From assembly GCA_030538275.1 (NCBI GenBank), contig JAUNUH010000004.1, positions 62,001-126,000 of the forward strand: DNA of 64,000 nucleotides, given 5' to 3'. The position numbers and the translations under genes are program-made. This document shows, piece by piece, positions 17,886 to 25,929 of the stretch. The DNA comes from Flavobacteriaceae bacterium (lineage in GTDB: Bacteria > Bacteroidota > Bacteroidia > Flavobacteriales > Weeksellaceae). The notes beneath the pieces are model-generated. The model saw only the letters and a program-made list of their open reading frames with translations. It was not told the DNA's origin and searched no databases. The stretch's first letter is position 1; every line of letters begins with the position of its first letter.

Positions 17886-18533
17886 TTAAGGTGCCAGCCG
17901 TTCGCGAACCCAGTCATAATCCGCATTCAGAGAAAAACGGAATCTATCGTGCAAACGATTGGGTCTTCCTTGCCAGAATTCAAAACTTACAGGTCGCACC
18001 AAATAGCCTCCCCAATATTGAGGACGATCTGGTGGCGACCCCTTCAAGGAAATTTCCATTTCATTTTGTTTGTTTTCCAGAAAATCTCTCGATGGTACCA
18101 CTTCACTTTGGGGTGAAATTACAGAACTAATTTGGCTCAAAACCGGTCTAGATTCAAAATATCCATCTGATAAATTTTCTGCCAATTTTTCTGCCTCTCC
18201 TTTGATTATGATTTGTCGCTCAAGACCTGGCCAAAAAAATGAAAGACAAATTTTTCTATGATTTTCAATTGCTTTTCCTTTTTCACTTTCATAATTCGTA
18301 AAAAAAATAAAGCCCTCGTGCGTGTATTTTTTGAGTAAGACAATCCGGGTTTTGGGAAATCCATCCAATCCGTAAGTGCTTACAGACATGGCATTTGCCT
18401 CATCTACCAATGGACTTTCCACGGCTGCATTGAACCATTCTCGAAATAGCTCCAATGGGTTTTCGGGTAAATCAGATTCGCTCAAGGCAAATTTATCATA
18501 AGACTTTCGAAAATCACTCAAGTCTTGTTTCAT
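17886..18533 (-). CDS. pdxH: Pyridoxamine/pyridoxine 5'-phosphate oxidase
   Basis: A 215-residue FMN enzyme that oxidises pyridoxine- or pyridoxamine-5'-phosphate to PLP. The fold signatures are AMSVSTYGLDGFPKTRIVLLK (N-terminal FMN-binding strands, shown in part), FFTNYESEKGKAIENH, LSFFWPGLERQIIIKGEAEKL, PPDRPQYWGGYLVRP and FEFWQGRPNRLHDRFRF, which carries the substrate-binding Arg-x-His pair near the C-terminus. The length is typical. It converges with the DUF3307 gene one base after its stop. A TATCTTTG -7 box at 18565-18558 on the minus strand serves it. Confidence 0.95.
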   Translation of the reverse strand: MKQDLSDFRKSYDKFALSESDLPENPLELFREWFNAAVESPLVDEANAMSVSTYGLDGFPKTRIVLLKKYTHEGFIFFTNYESEKGKAIENHRKICLSFFWPGLERQIIIKGEAEKLAENLSDGYFESRPVLSQISSVISPQSEVVPSRDFLENKQNEMEISLKGSPPDRPQYWGGYLVRPVSFEFWQGRPNRLHDRFRFSLNADYDWVRERLAP

Positions 18534-18550
18534 AAAATATTATTTTTATA

Positions 18551-18567
18551 TCTTTATCAAAGATAAG
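18551..18567. promoter_or_regulatory. Dyad in the divergent pdxH/yqgE promoter region
   Basis: TATCTTT-ATC-AAAGATA is a 7-bp dyad with a 3-base centre. On the minus strand it contains TATCTTTG (18565-18558), a full -7 match for pdxH; on the plus strand TATCTTTA is one base off consensus for yqgE. The 41-base gap therefore probably holds two overlapping divergent promoters. Confidence 0.5.
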
Positions 18568-18574
18568 ATTTAAA

Positions 18575-19132
18575 GTGCAAACAAAAATCATTCAAAAAGG
18601 AAGCGTACTCATCGCCAGACCCACATTACTCACCGACGTGTTTCATCGATCGGTGGTGTTACTTACAGACCATTCCCCCAACAATGGCTCTATTGGTTTT
18701 GTGCTCAACAAACCGCTCACCCACACGGTGAATGACTTTTTACAAGACATCAATTCCAATGCAATTGTATATGAAGGCGGACCGGTAGATCAAGAAAATA
18801 TTTTCTATATCCACAAAAGACCAGACCTCATTTCTGAAAGTGAAAAAATCACCGAAAATTTATTCTGGTCAGGGCATTTTGATGATGTAAAACATGCGTT
18901 AAATAATGGTTATATCAACGATGATGAAATTCGTTTTTACTTGGGATATTCTGGTTGGGCCAGCGAACAATTACAAACAGAAATAGAGAATAATGCCTGG
19001 AATATAAATAATGAATTAAATTTTGATTTCTTTGATAAATGGAAGGTGAATTTATGGAAAGAACAAATGAAAAATCTTGGTGGTGAAAACCTTATTTGGT
19101 TTAATATGCCAGATAATCCCATGTTGAATTAG
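18575..19132 (+). CDS. YqgE/AlgH family protein
   Basis: A 185-residue member of the YqgE/AlgH family (DUF179): KGSVLIARPTLLTDVFHRSVVLLTDH at the N-terminus (core: IARPTLLTDVFHRSVV), SIGFVLNKPL, YEGGPVDQENIFYIH, FYLGYSGWASEQLQTEI and a C-terminal Trp/Met-Pro tail. The family is widespread and often described as a transcriptional or redox-linked regulator, but its biochemical role is not established. Start is GTG 18575; no ATG precedes the conserved region. It is divergent from pdxH with a 41-base shared promoter region. Confidence 0.88.
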   Translation: MQTKIIQKGSVLIARPTLLTDVFHRSVVLLTDHSPNNGSIGFVLNKPLTHTVNDFLQDINSNAIVYEGGPVDQENIFYIHKRPDLISESEKITENLFWSGHFDDVKHALNNGYINDDEIRFYLGYSGWASEQLQTEIENNAWNINNELNFDFFDKWKVNLWKEQMKNLGGENLIWFNMPDNPMLN

Positions 19133-19167
19133 GTTAAAATTAAAATTTCATTCTAATTTACTTGATT

Positions 19168-19599
19168 TCATCTATCCAATCGTTTAAATTCTCCTTTTTT
19201 ATTAAAATATAGTTCCAAATCGTTATCAAGTTCAACTTTTTGTCCATTTCTTTCAGCTTCCCACTCCCGAATTGTTTTTCCTGGATAATTTCTTTTGACA
19301 TATTCCAAAATCTCGGGTAATATCACCTGGTCTGGCAGAGCAAAATCAGATTTAATTGAGGTAACTCTATAATCTTTGTTAAAATCTATTTCTACACCGT
19401 TTGTAAGTTTTATTTCGTATTTTAAATCTCCTTTTTCACCTTCCGTTTCGGCTTCAAATATTTTTTCAGCAGGAAAATTTTGACTCACATACATCACAAT
19501 AGGTTTTGGAATTTCTGAATTTGACAATTTGCGTTCCTGTGCAGACAAAAACGAGAAAGCCATTAAACCTAATAAGATTAAACTCGAATATATTTTCAT
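19168..19599 (-). CDS. Exported PepSY-like (DUF2874) protein
   Basis: A 143-residue periplasmic protein with a signal peptide (MKIYSSLILLGLMAFSFLSAQ) and two PepSY-like repeats: one around IPKPIVMYVSQNFPAEKIFEAE and the matching ILPEILEYVKRNYPGKTIREWEAE, each ended by a D-F-N-K or Y-F-N-K turn. Such proteins are common in Bacteroidota envelopes and may modulate proteases; function is unproven. The frame extends 15 codons upstream, but the ATG at 19599 starts the signal peptide. Its 5' flank ends at the left attachment repeat (19651), so before island insertion this gene lay directly downstream of mnmE. Confidence 0.78.
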   Translation of the reverse strand: MKIYSSLILLGLMAFSFLSAQERKLSNSEIPKPIVMYVSQNFPAEKIFEAETEGEKGDLKYEIKLTNGVEIDFNKDYRVTSIKSDFALPDQVILPEILEYVKRNYPGKTIREWEAERNGQKVELDNDLELYFNKKGEFKRLDR

Positions 19600-19650
19600 A
19601 TTTCTATATTTTTTCAGAAAAAATGGAATCAAAAACTTAGCCAAATAGAA

Positions 19651-19668
19651 TCATTTCCCGATACAAAA
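19651..19668. repeat. Left attachment-site repeat (18 bp)
   Basis: TCATTTCCCGATACAAAA. Read on the minus strand it encodes the same Phe-Cys-Ile-Gly-Lys-stop as the mnmE 3' end, with GGG in place of GGA for Gly. It marks the chromosome-island junction on the PepSY-gene side. Confidence 0.85.
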
Positions 19669-19703
19669 TATGAAATACATTGATTTAATCAGCGTTTCAA
19701 ATG

Positions 19704-19724
19704 TTTTTGTGTCTATTCTGTGTC
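19704..19724 (-). promoter_or_regulatory. Left-end arm-type repeat (GACAC pair)
   Basis: On the minus strand this holds GACACAGAATAGACAC followed by five As, i.e. two GACAC boxes 11 bases apart. The right end has the same arrangement on the opposite strand (33035-33054, period 10). It starts 36 bases inside the left attachment repeat, a normal distance for integrase arm sites. Confidence 0.55.
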
Positions 19725-19894
19725 AAAAGTTGGGAAAATAAGCGAAATTATCGGCTAAAATCGGAAAATTATTTACCGCATATTTGCGGTGATTAGAACA
19801 GTTATTCTCCGCAAAAAATATCAATTCTACATCTTATTTCTTGGAATATCATCTGATACTATCAAATTTTAAAGTATCTAAAACTTATATATTT

Positions 19895-21718
19895 CTATCT
19901 TAATTTTTTACAAATTTCATCTATTGTATCAGATAACTCTTTGAAAAGCAAATCTTGAACCTGAAAAATTTTCTTGTTATTTGTTTTTTTGACTATTAAA
20001 GAGTTTAATTCTTCAAGAAATACTAAGTCCGAACTTAAAAAATCTTTAATATTAACTGACTTATACCTATCATTTAATAATAGATTAAATTCAGAGAGTG
20101 TTTCATTCTTTATTGATTGTAAAGCGTCAAATAGTTCATTGGGCTTTAAGAGTTCAAATAATTCTTTCCTAACCTGATACTCGCTAAATATATCGGTAAC
20201 TAATTCGCCATTATCTTCTGAAAGAGCAATTATAAGTTTATTAACTTTAATTGTTTCTTTTTTTGCTACAATAGATTTATGGGCTTCTTTTATCAATTCA
20301 ACAATAACTTGGTCATAATCTTTTGTCCCGAAATGAAAGATGGAATCATAAAGTCTTTTATCACTTTCTTCTCTTGATTTAGCTATATTAATTCCATTAG
20401 ATAATACATCTTGAATTTCTTGAAGTGATAGGTTAATTAACTTATTATTGGAAAAATAATTGAAAAAGTTAGAAATCTGTAAATAATCATAGATACTATA
20501 TTTGCCATTCTTTGAGTATTCCAAAACTTCATTAAAAAGGTCAGTAAACTCATCATTTGGTAAATGTCTAAAATTGTAGTTAAGTAATTTTCTGAATGCA
20601 GTTGTTTCTTTTGGTATTTCTATTGGGTATCTTGATTTTAACTCATTTGAAAATTTATCTGTGTCAAGATAACCTGTTAAAATATATTGGTATATTGATG
20701 GATAAAAGCAATAAATAGAAATGTTATTTTGCAGATATTTTTCGTGAAATAATTCTAATTCCGATTTAGGTTTTTCTTTTTTAGCTTCGCGGTCAGAATT
20801 GTTATCATTTAGAAGTTGAGAAAAATTAAACAATGAAAAAGCAGAATTAATATCGTCATATCCTTTAAAATCTTCAAAGTCATTTGATGTTAAATTCCCT
20901 GTTTTAAATTCAAGAGTAACAATGAGTGTGAACAATAATACTTCATCAGAATAATTAGCGTGATTTTTTATGAAAGGATATATTTTACTCAGACTTTCAA
21001 GATAAAATGCTATGTTTCTTAAATTTTCTTGTTTGTATTCTTTTAATAGACTATATATGAATTTATTTTTTCCTTCCAGAAAAGCATAAAATTCGGAATT
21101 AGTGTCAATATATTTTTCAAAAAGCAATGGAAAAGAATCAGGCAGATTATTTTTAAAATTTAAAATTCGCCCTACTACTTTTTCTTTTATTGAATTATAG
21201 TTGTCATCCTTATCAAGTATCTTGCTTTCATCTGATAAAAAAACGACTTTGGAATTTTTATGCTCAACAAAATTATTTACATACCCCAAAACTTCTGATA
21301 GTGGTATTTTACACCTTTCTAAATCATCAAAACAAAGAACATTTTTTGAGAATAATGTTAAATCAATATCCACATCTTTGATAAGTTCTTCTGTATCTAT
21401 GCCCCATTTCCCCTTTATCCACTGAAAAGCAGCATTTTTTGATAGTTTGCCAATCGAAGCACTATTTTTTATGTCTAATTTGTTAAGAAATGGTATCAGT
21501 TTTATTTTTAGTTGATAGTCTAACGTTTCTATCTTGCTTATGCCATTAAGTGATAAATAAACAGGCGTTAACTTAGCTTCCTCTGCAAGTTTTGCAAGTA
21601 TATTTTTCCAATAATACGTTTTACCACTTCCCCAAGCACCATTAATAAGCAAAGCATAATTTGTTTTTTCCGTTTTCAAATAATCAGTGAAAACATCTTC
21701 AATATAATTGTTTTTCAT
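19895..21718 (-). CDS. KAP-family P-loop NTPase
   Basis: A 607-residue protein. The N-terminal 170 residues show a KAP-type P-loop ATPase core: Walker A GAWGSGKT at 27-34, a hydrophobic beta strand (VYLSLNGIS), Walker B NVLCFDDLERC at 126-136 with the DDLER typical of KAP proteins, and a sensor-1-like strand SKVVFLSDESK. The remaining 430 residues are helical, without recognised domains or clear membrane helices. KAP NTPases include PifA, which excludes phage T7, so a defence role is reasonable. It is the last gene of a minus-strand operon, 22 bases after the 182-residue gene. No effector domain is visible, so the killing or blocking activity may lie in the helical region or in a partner. Confidence 0.82.
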   Translation of the reverse strand: MKNNYIEDVFTDYLKTEKTNYALLINGAWGSGKTYYWKNILAKLAEEAKLTPVYLSLNGISKIETLDYQLKIKLIPFLNKLDIKNSASIGKLSKNAAFQWIKGKWGIDTEELIKDVDIDLTLFSKNVLCFDDLERCKIPLSEVLGYVNNFVEHKNSKVVFLSDESKILDKDDNYNSIKEKVVGRILNFKNNLPDSFPLLFEKYIDTNSEFYAFLEGKNKFIYSLLKEYKQENLRNIAFYLESLSKIYPFIKNHANYSDEVLLFTLIVTLEFKTGNLTSNDFEDFKGYDDINSAFSLFNFSQLLNDNNSDREAKKEKPKSELELFHEKYLQNNISIYCFYPSIYQYILTGYLDTDKFSNELKSRYPIEIPKETTAFRKLLNYNFRHLPNDEFTDLFNEVLEYSKNGKYSIYDYLQISNFFNYFSNNKLINLSLQEIQDVLSNGINIAKSREESDKRLYDSIFHFGTKDYDQVIVELIKEAHKSIVAKKETIKVNKLIIALSEDNGELVTDIFSEYQVRKELFELLKPNELFDALQSIKNETLSEFNLLLNDRYKSVNIKDFLSSDLVFLEELNSLIVKKTNNKKIFQVQDLLFKELSDTIDEICKKLR

Positions 21719-21740
21719 AGTAAGGGGAAGATTCTTTTAA

Positions 21741-22289
21741 TTATTTTTCACTCAACTTCAACATAGCTTTTGCTACACTTAAAGCAGATTTATCGTATTC
21801 TTCGTGTCCATATCCGTGCTTTTCATTTAACTCATAAAATGCTCGATATATATCAAATGGATTTTGAGATTCTCCCACCCATTGCACAATAATATCTAAG
21901 ATTTCATTCATAACAGGTTGATAAGTCATTCTACCGTCAGACTTTCTTACACCATTATTGTCAGACTTTCGTTTTCCTAAATTTAGAAAGATGTTTTTTT
22001 CGTCGTAGATAATATCTCTAACTTCTTTAAAATCTTTTCCTTTTGGAAGAAAATCCATTAAAAGTTTTCTAATCCCGTTGTAATATATTCTATATTTTTC
22101 TTCGGGATTGTCAAACTCTTTTCCAATTAATTCTCTTAGCTCATTAATTTCTTCAATATTACCCGTATCCGAATTAATGGACAATTGTTTTCCAACTTTC
22201 TCATTGGCTTTTTGCAAAAGTTCTAATCTTTCTAAATCAGCTTGTGATAACCCTTGCTCTTTCTGAATTTTTTTATTTTTATCTTCCAT
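21741..22289 (-). CDS. Unknown 182-residue protein between ImmA-like and KAP genes
   Basis: I do not recognise this protein. It is highly charged and helical. The N-terminal third is Lys/Glu/Gln-rich and probably a coiled coil (about residues 1-60). Later come EEKYRIYYNGIRKLLMDFLP, shown in part as YRIYYNGIRK, and a C-terminal helix pair (GYGHEEYDKSALSVAKAMLKL, part: DKSALSVAKAML). No signal peptide or membrane segment. It is 11 bases downstream of the ImmA-like gene and 22 bases upstream of the KAP NTPase gene, so all three are on one transcript. An adaptor linking peptidase and ATPase is a guess from position. Confidence 0.68.
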   Translation of the reverse strand: MEDKNKKIQKEQGLSQADLERLELLQKANEKVGKQLSINSDTGNIEEINELRELIGKEFDNPEEKYRIYYNGIRKLLMDFLPKGKDFKEVRDIIYDEKNIFLNLGKRKSDNNGVRKSDGRMTYQPVMNEILDIIVQWVGESQNPFDIYRAFYELNEKHGYGHEEYDKSALSVAKAMLKLSEK

Positions 22290-22300
22290 ATCGTATATTT

Positions 22301-23491
22301 TTATTTAATTTCTAAAACAGATTTTATTTTTTCGCTCGCCACCGCAATACTCTCATTATCCCAAGTAATAGGATTCAGTTTTTTAATAGCGTGGTTATAA
22401 TCGGGGTAAAATTCTTTATATGCTGCGTGATAATTTTTTCCGTATAATTTATCTTGATACCACGTAAAAAAGGAATAAACAATAGATTCGTGAATTTCAT
22501 TTTCTTTTGCAAACTTTGAAACCATATAAGGGTTATTTACATATCTTTTTATGAAATGAAACTTATCTTCTGAAAAGAAAAATTCTCTCGCAAAAGAATC
22601 TGCTTTTTCTTCAATTAGGAATAAATCATTGTCCCCTGTTAAATGAAAACTATTAGTTTCTATCAAGTCATAGTCAAATAAAACGTGATGTAACTCGTGC
22701 AATAATGTGAACCAAAGTGTTGGATATTTTTTATTAAAATCCGTAATTACAACACAGGGCTTATTATTTATAACAAAGGTTGCACCTCTAATCTGTGTTG
22801 TAGATAAATAATTTTGAAAAATTACAGTAACCCCAATATTATAAAGTGCTTTGCAGACAGTAAATAAACCGTCTTTAACATCTTGTGAATATGGTTTGAT
22901 TTTTACAATAAGCTCTTTTAATCGTTCTCTATTGTATTCATTAGGATTATTTATAACTCTGAATGTTTGATAAGCCGATTTTATCCAAAAATCTTTCATT
23001 TTATCTGAAAAATTCTTTTTCGTTCGACTATACAATGGTTCATCAAGTTCTTCTTCAAACTCTCTTATAGACTTATATCCAAAAAACGAGAGAACTTTAT
23101 TGACTAATTCGTCAGTATCATCTTTACTATCAAAGAAACCCAACTTAGTTAGTGTCTTTACATCAAAATTCTTAACAATAAAGGTTGCTTTTCGAGCATT
23201 TTCAATAGAAGCAATATTATCTATGCTCTGATTTTTCAGAACTATCTTTATAAACTCATTTACATCATAATTTATAAACTCTGCTATTTTAACAACGTGA
23301 ATTAAATTAGGTTGTTTAGCTGTTCCGTTTATAATTTCTTCAAATACATCTTTGTCAATATTAAGAAGTTTTAATGCTTTTGTTTTACTTATATTATATT
23401 CTAAAAGTTTTTGTTCAAAAACATCTTTAATATTGATTGATTCTTCTGAAAAAATAGATTCAAGTAATTTATTTATATCTACATTTTCCAT
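22301..23491 (-). CDS. HTH + ImmA/IrrE family metallopeptidase
   Basis: A 396-residue protein. The N-terminal 85 residues look like an XRE-type helix-turn-helix (SKTKALKLLNIDKDVFEEII...). The C-terminal half is a gluzincin-type ImmA/IrrE peptidase with HELHH at 265-269 and the third zinc ligand in IEEKADSFAREFFF (Glu294/295). ImmA-type enzymes cut a repressor to release gene expression, and IrrE-type enzymes cleave a DNA-damage repressor. In this operon it could sense infection or damage and activate the KAP NTPase, or cleave the 182-residue protein. It is first in the operon and has a full-consensus promoter 20-49 bases upstream. It is twice the size of the other ImmA-like peptidase in the island. 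Confidence 0.82.
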   Translation of the reverse strand: MENVDINKLLESIFSEESINIKDVFEQKLLEYNISKTKALKLLNIDKDVFEEIINGTAKQPNLIHVVKIAEFINYDVNEFIKIVLKNQSIDNIASIENARKATFIVKNFDVKTLTKLGFFDSKDDTDELVNKVLSFFGYKSIREFEEELDEPLYSRTKKNFSDKMKDFWIKSAYQTFRVINNPNEYNRERLKELIVKIKPYSQDVKDGLFTVCKALYNIGVTVIFQNYLSTTQIRGATFVINNKPCVVITDFNKKYPTLWFTLLHELHHVLFDYDLIETNSFHLTGDNDLFLIEEKADSFAREFFFSEDKFHFIKRYVNNPYMVSKFAKENEIHESIVYSFFTWYQDKLYGKNYHAAYKEFYPDYNHAIKKLNPITWDNESIAVASEKIKSVLEIK

Positions 23492-23510
23492 AAAAAGAGA
23501 ATTTACCCCG

Positions 23511-23540
23511 CAAATATACAGAATTAAATCATCATATCAA
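23511..23540 (-). promoter_or_regulatory. Promoter of the ImmA-like/KAP operon
   Basis: On the minus strand TTG (23540-23538) and TATATTTG (23518-23511) are separated by 19 bases, a full consensus. Just upstream are GGGTAAATACC (23551-23561 region) and its counterpart near 23571-23579, possible operator half sites for an HTH protein. Confidence 0.65.
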
Positions 23541-23627
23541 ATAAAAAAAGGGTAAATACCTTCAATTATTTTTTAATACCCTCAAGCGATTCATTATAAT
23601 TATAAAAACGTATAGTGAAATTCAAAA

Positions 23628-24557
23628 TCACTTATTTCCTGCAAATGAAATAGGATATGTTTTTCTCATTTTTATATTTTTGCCTTGTGATTGTGCAGGT
23701 GTCCACTTCGGCATATTTGTAAAAACTTTTTCTATTTCATTTTTCAAACCAATAGGAATGGTTTGTTTAATCTCTACATTATTAACAGAGCCGTCTTCAT
23801 TTACAACAAAATTCACAATTACTTTACCTGAAAAGTGTTGTGCAGATTCAGGAACATTAAGGTTTTGAATAATATATTGTTGCAATTTGCTGTTTCCACC
23901 TTTAAAAACTGCTTCTTTTTCTACTGCTATATATTTTATTGAGTTTTCTTTTTGATTGTCAGAATTGCTTTCTATCGGCGTTTCTTTAATGTATTTATAG
24001 TTGTTGTTGATGAATGTTGACAAAATCTCTATATCTTTTGCTTTCATTGATACAATATTTGGAACATTGAATGATTTTATAAAGAAATAGGTGTAATCTC
24101 CACTCATCTTTGAAATATTATGTAAAAAAATACCTCTTAAATTTTCATCTAATAAAACCTTGTCTAATTGAGTTTTAATTATTTCTCTTGGAACTGTTGT
24201 CTCTTCAATTCCTAAGGCATTCATAATTAAATATGAATTTTTAGGATTCCAAGAATCTTCAATATTCACATTGATTTTACAAATGGCTAGAAATTGTTTT
24301 AATGCTTCTTTTTGTTCATTGGTTAATTTGATGTTTGGATTTTTAAAAGGTTTTGGTTCATTTTCAAGTTTTACTTTTTCTTCAAATGGTGGTGGAGTCC
24401 AATCTAAAATTTGTACCTCATCATCGTTTATTTCTTCATCATCTTGAAAACTTGATTTATGTTGTTCGTTTAGAAATTGAATTTTTCTTGTTTCTAAATT
24501 ATATTCAAATTTGCCATTATATTCTGGACAACAATTCGGAGCATTTACGCCATACAA
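23628..24557 (-). CDS. TonB C-terminal-domain protein fragment (same frame as upstream gene)
   Basis: A 309-codon open stretch whose last 100 residues are a TonB_C domain: PESAQHFSGKVIVNFVVNEDG (part: GKVIVNFVVNEDG), VEIKQTIP, MPKWTPAQSQGKNI and a closing strand. The N-terminus has neither signal peptide nor membrane anchor and no ATG; only a TTG at 24557 is available. Reading upstream in the same frame there is no stop until a single TGA at 24608-24606, which is the stop of the signal-peptide gene upstream. Most likely it is the C-terminal half of one exported protein of about 497 codons, broken by one nonsense codon. Confidence 0.6.
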   Translation of the reverse strand: MYGVNAPNCCPEYNGKFEYNLETRKIQFLNEQHKSSFQDDEEINDDEVQILDWTPPPFEEKVKLENEPKPFKNPNIKLTNEQKEALKQFLAICKINVNIEDSWNPKNSYLIMNALGIEETTVPREIIKTQLDKVLLDENLRGIFLHNISKMSGDYTYFFIKSFNVPNIVSMKAKDIEILSTFINNNYKYIKETPIESNSDNQKENSIKYIAVEKEAVFKGGNSKLQQYIIQNLNVPESAQHFSGKVIVNFVVNEDGSVNNVEIKQTIPIGLKNEIEKVFTNMPKWTPAQSQGKNIKMRKTYPISFAGNK

Positions 24558-24605
24558 TACACATTTTCCGTAAATAATATCGTTTTTAATTTGAGTAATA
24601 TTGAG

Positions 24606-25121
24606 TCAGTTAGTAAAGATATAATTATGTTCATTGCTATAACAATTTCTATCTCCCTCATTAAACTTTGAAATAACAAACTGATAAAACTTTTCTTTTA
24701 AATCAGTCGTTAGCATTTTATTATAGGTTATTTCATTATTAGCAATTGTTGCAAAAAATGCAAAATCTCGATAGTAAGCACTTCCACCAATACAGTTATC
24801 TAACTCAAATTTTACTAAGAAATTGTCATTGAAATTGATTACTTTTTTATACACGATTTGCAACGGATAATCTGCGTTTTCTTCATTGTCAAAATCTAAA
24901 ATACGCTTTTTGTATTTATTGCAAATTTCGTCTGTAACAGTTCTATAAATTTTGTCTTTGTTCAGTTGATTGATGTACTTCTCAAAAGCAATTTCTTGGG
25001 ATTGGTTTAATTCTACATACTCTGTACTTCTAAATTCTTTAATCGCATTAGGATTATTTTGGGCGTAAATCTTTGTGCAGAAGATTAAAAGAGCCAATAA
25101 ATAAAATGTTTTTGTTGCCAT
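24606..25121 (-). CDS. Exported protein of unknown function, probably the N-terminal half of a split TonB_C gene
   Basis: A 171-residue protein with a signal peptide (FYLLALLIFCTKIYAQ) and no recognised domain; it contains three Cys in the mature part. It ends at TGA (24608-24606). The next 48 codons and the TonB_C region below continue in the identical frame, so I read the two as one gene interrupted by a nonsense codon. If intact, the product would be a periplasmic protein of about 500 residues with a C-terminal TonB-like fold. The gene is divergent from the small XRE regulator gene; dyads lie between them (CACTCG...CGAGTG near 25167-25186). Confidence 0.6.
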   Translation of the reverse strand: MATKTFYLLALLIFCTKIYAQNNPNAIKEFRSTEYVELNQSQEIAFEKYINQLNKDKIYRTVTDEICNKYKKRILDFDNEENADYPLQIVYKKVINFNDNFLVKFELDNCIGGSAYYRDFAFFATIANNEITYNKMLTTDLKEKFYQFVISKFNEGDRNCYSNEHNYIFTN

Positions 25122-25205
25122 AATTACTTTTTCAATTATAGAACAAAAGTAATCAAATCTAAAAACACTCGCACCTGTACGAGTGAATATTTTTGATTAA
25201 TAAGC

Positions 25206-25230
25206 GAGTTTAACTCAAAATTTTTGAGTT
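25206..25230. promoter_or_regulatory. Palindromic operator directly before an XRE gene
   Basis: AACTCAAAATTTTTGAGTT (25212-25230) is a perfect 9-bp dyad with a single central base, and the next base is the A of the XRE ATG. GAGTT-T-AACTC (25206-25216) overlaps it, giving three alternating GAGTT/AACTC half-sites. Autorepression by the 82-residue XRE protein is the simplest explanation. Confidence 0.6.
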
Positions 25231-25479
25231 ATGGAAAATGTTGATTTAGAACCGATTGAACAATATGTAATTGATACTGTTAGGAAGATAAGAATGGAAA
25301 AAGGCATTTCTCAAAAAGACTTTGCATATATGATGAATCTATCTATCGGATTTATTGGCGATGTGGAAAGTCCGAAATCAAGAGCAAAGTATAATATTTC
25401 TCATTTGAACAGATTGGCAGATGTTTTAGAATGTTCGCCAAAAGATTTTTTGCCTGATGTACCTTTTGAAAACAAATAG
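25231..25479 (+). CDS. Small XRE-family transcriptional regulator
   Basis: An 82-residue single-domain helix-turn-helix protein: EKGISQKDFAYMMNLSIGFIGDVE spans helices 2 and 3 (recognition region: LSIGFIGDVES) and LNRLADVLECSPKDFLP the closing helices. It would bind DNA as a dimer. A perfect palindrome ends at the base before its ATG, so it probably represses itself and perhaps the divergent exported-protein gene. It lies in the cargo part of the island. Confidence 0.85.
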   Translation: MENVDLEPIEQYVIDTVRKIRMEKGISQKDFAYMMNLSIGFIGDVESPKSRAKYNISHLNRLADVLECSPKDFLPDVPFENK

Positions 25480-25501
25480 TTTATTTCTTCAAATATTTTC
25501 T

Positions 25502-25912
25502 TTATTTTAAATTTGTATTTATCGCTTTTAAGATTTCGTTTTGCTTATTCTCAATGTCATTTGATTTCCATAAATCACTAATAGGATATATTATGGTCAT
25601 TACAGAAGCTATGATACTTAACATTTTATACGATTCTTCATTTTGAAAAATTTTAAAAACAAAATTTTCTTGGTTACCGTATTTTGAATACAAATAAGGA
25701 ACTCCTAAATAAATAATAAGAAACAATACAAATGCTAATACTATTAAGAATCCTGTCCTCTTAAATTTTATGGTTGTTTCTTCTTTTAAAATATAAATTG
25801 CATGGCTTTTTTTCAAATTCAATTCCTCATCGCTTAAATTTTCAAAACTCTTTTTATCACTTTGAATGTTAATATCTCTACCAACGTTGATGTTTTTATT
25901 TTTGTCAAACAT
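25502..25912 (-). CDS. Two-TM membrane protein of unknown function
   Basis: A 136-residue protein. The first 40 residues are polar with a strand-like NINVGRDINIQ segment. Two hydrophobic segments follow (about residues 52-75, FLIVLAFVLFLIIYLGV, and 96-112, MLSIIASVMTIIYPI), with a polar loop of about 20 residues and a short helical tail. It starts 17 bases after the 447-residue gene, so the two are cotranscribed. Small two-TM proteins often act as membrane-disrupting effectors next to a sensor in defence operons; that reading rests on context only. Confidence 0.65.
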   Translation of the reverse strand: MFDKNKNINVGRDINIQSDKKSFENLSDEELNLKKSHAIYILKEETTIKFKRTGFLIVLAFVLFLIIYLGVPYLYSKYGNQENFVFKIFQNEESYKMLSIIASVMTIIYPISDLWKSNDIENKQNEILKAINTNLK

Positions 25913-25929
25913 TTTTATTAATTTTTAAA

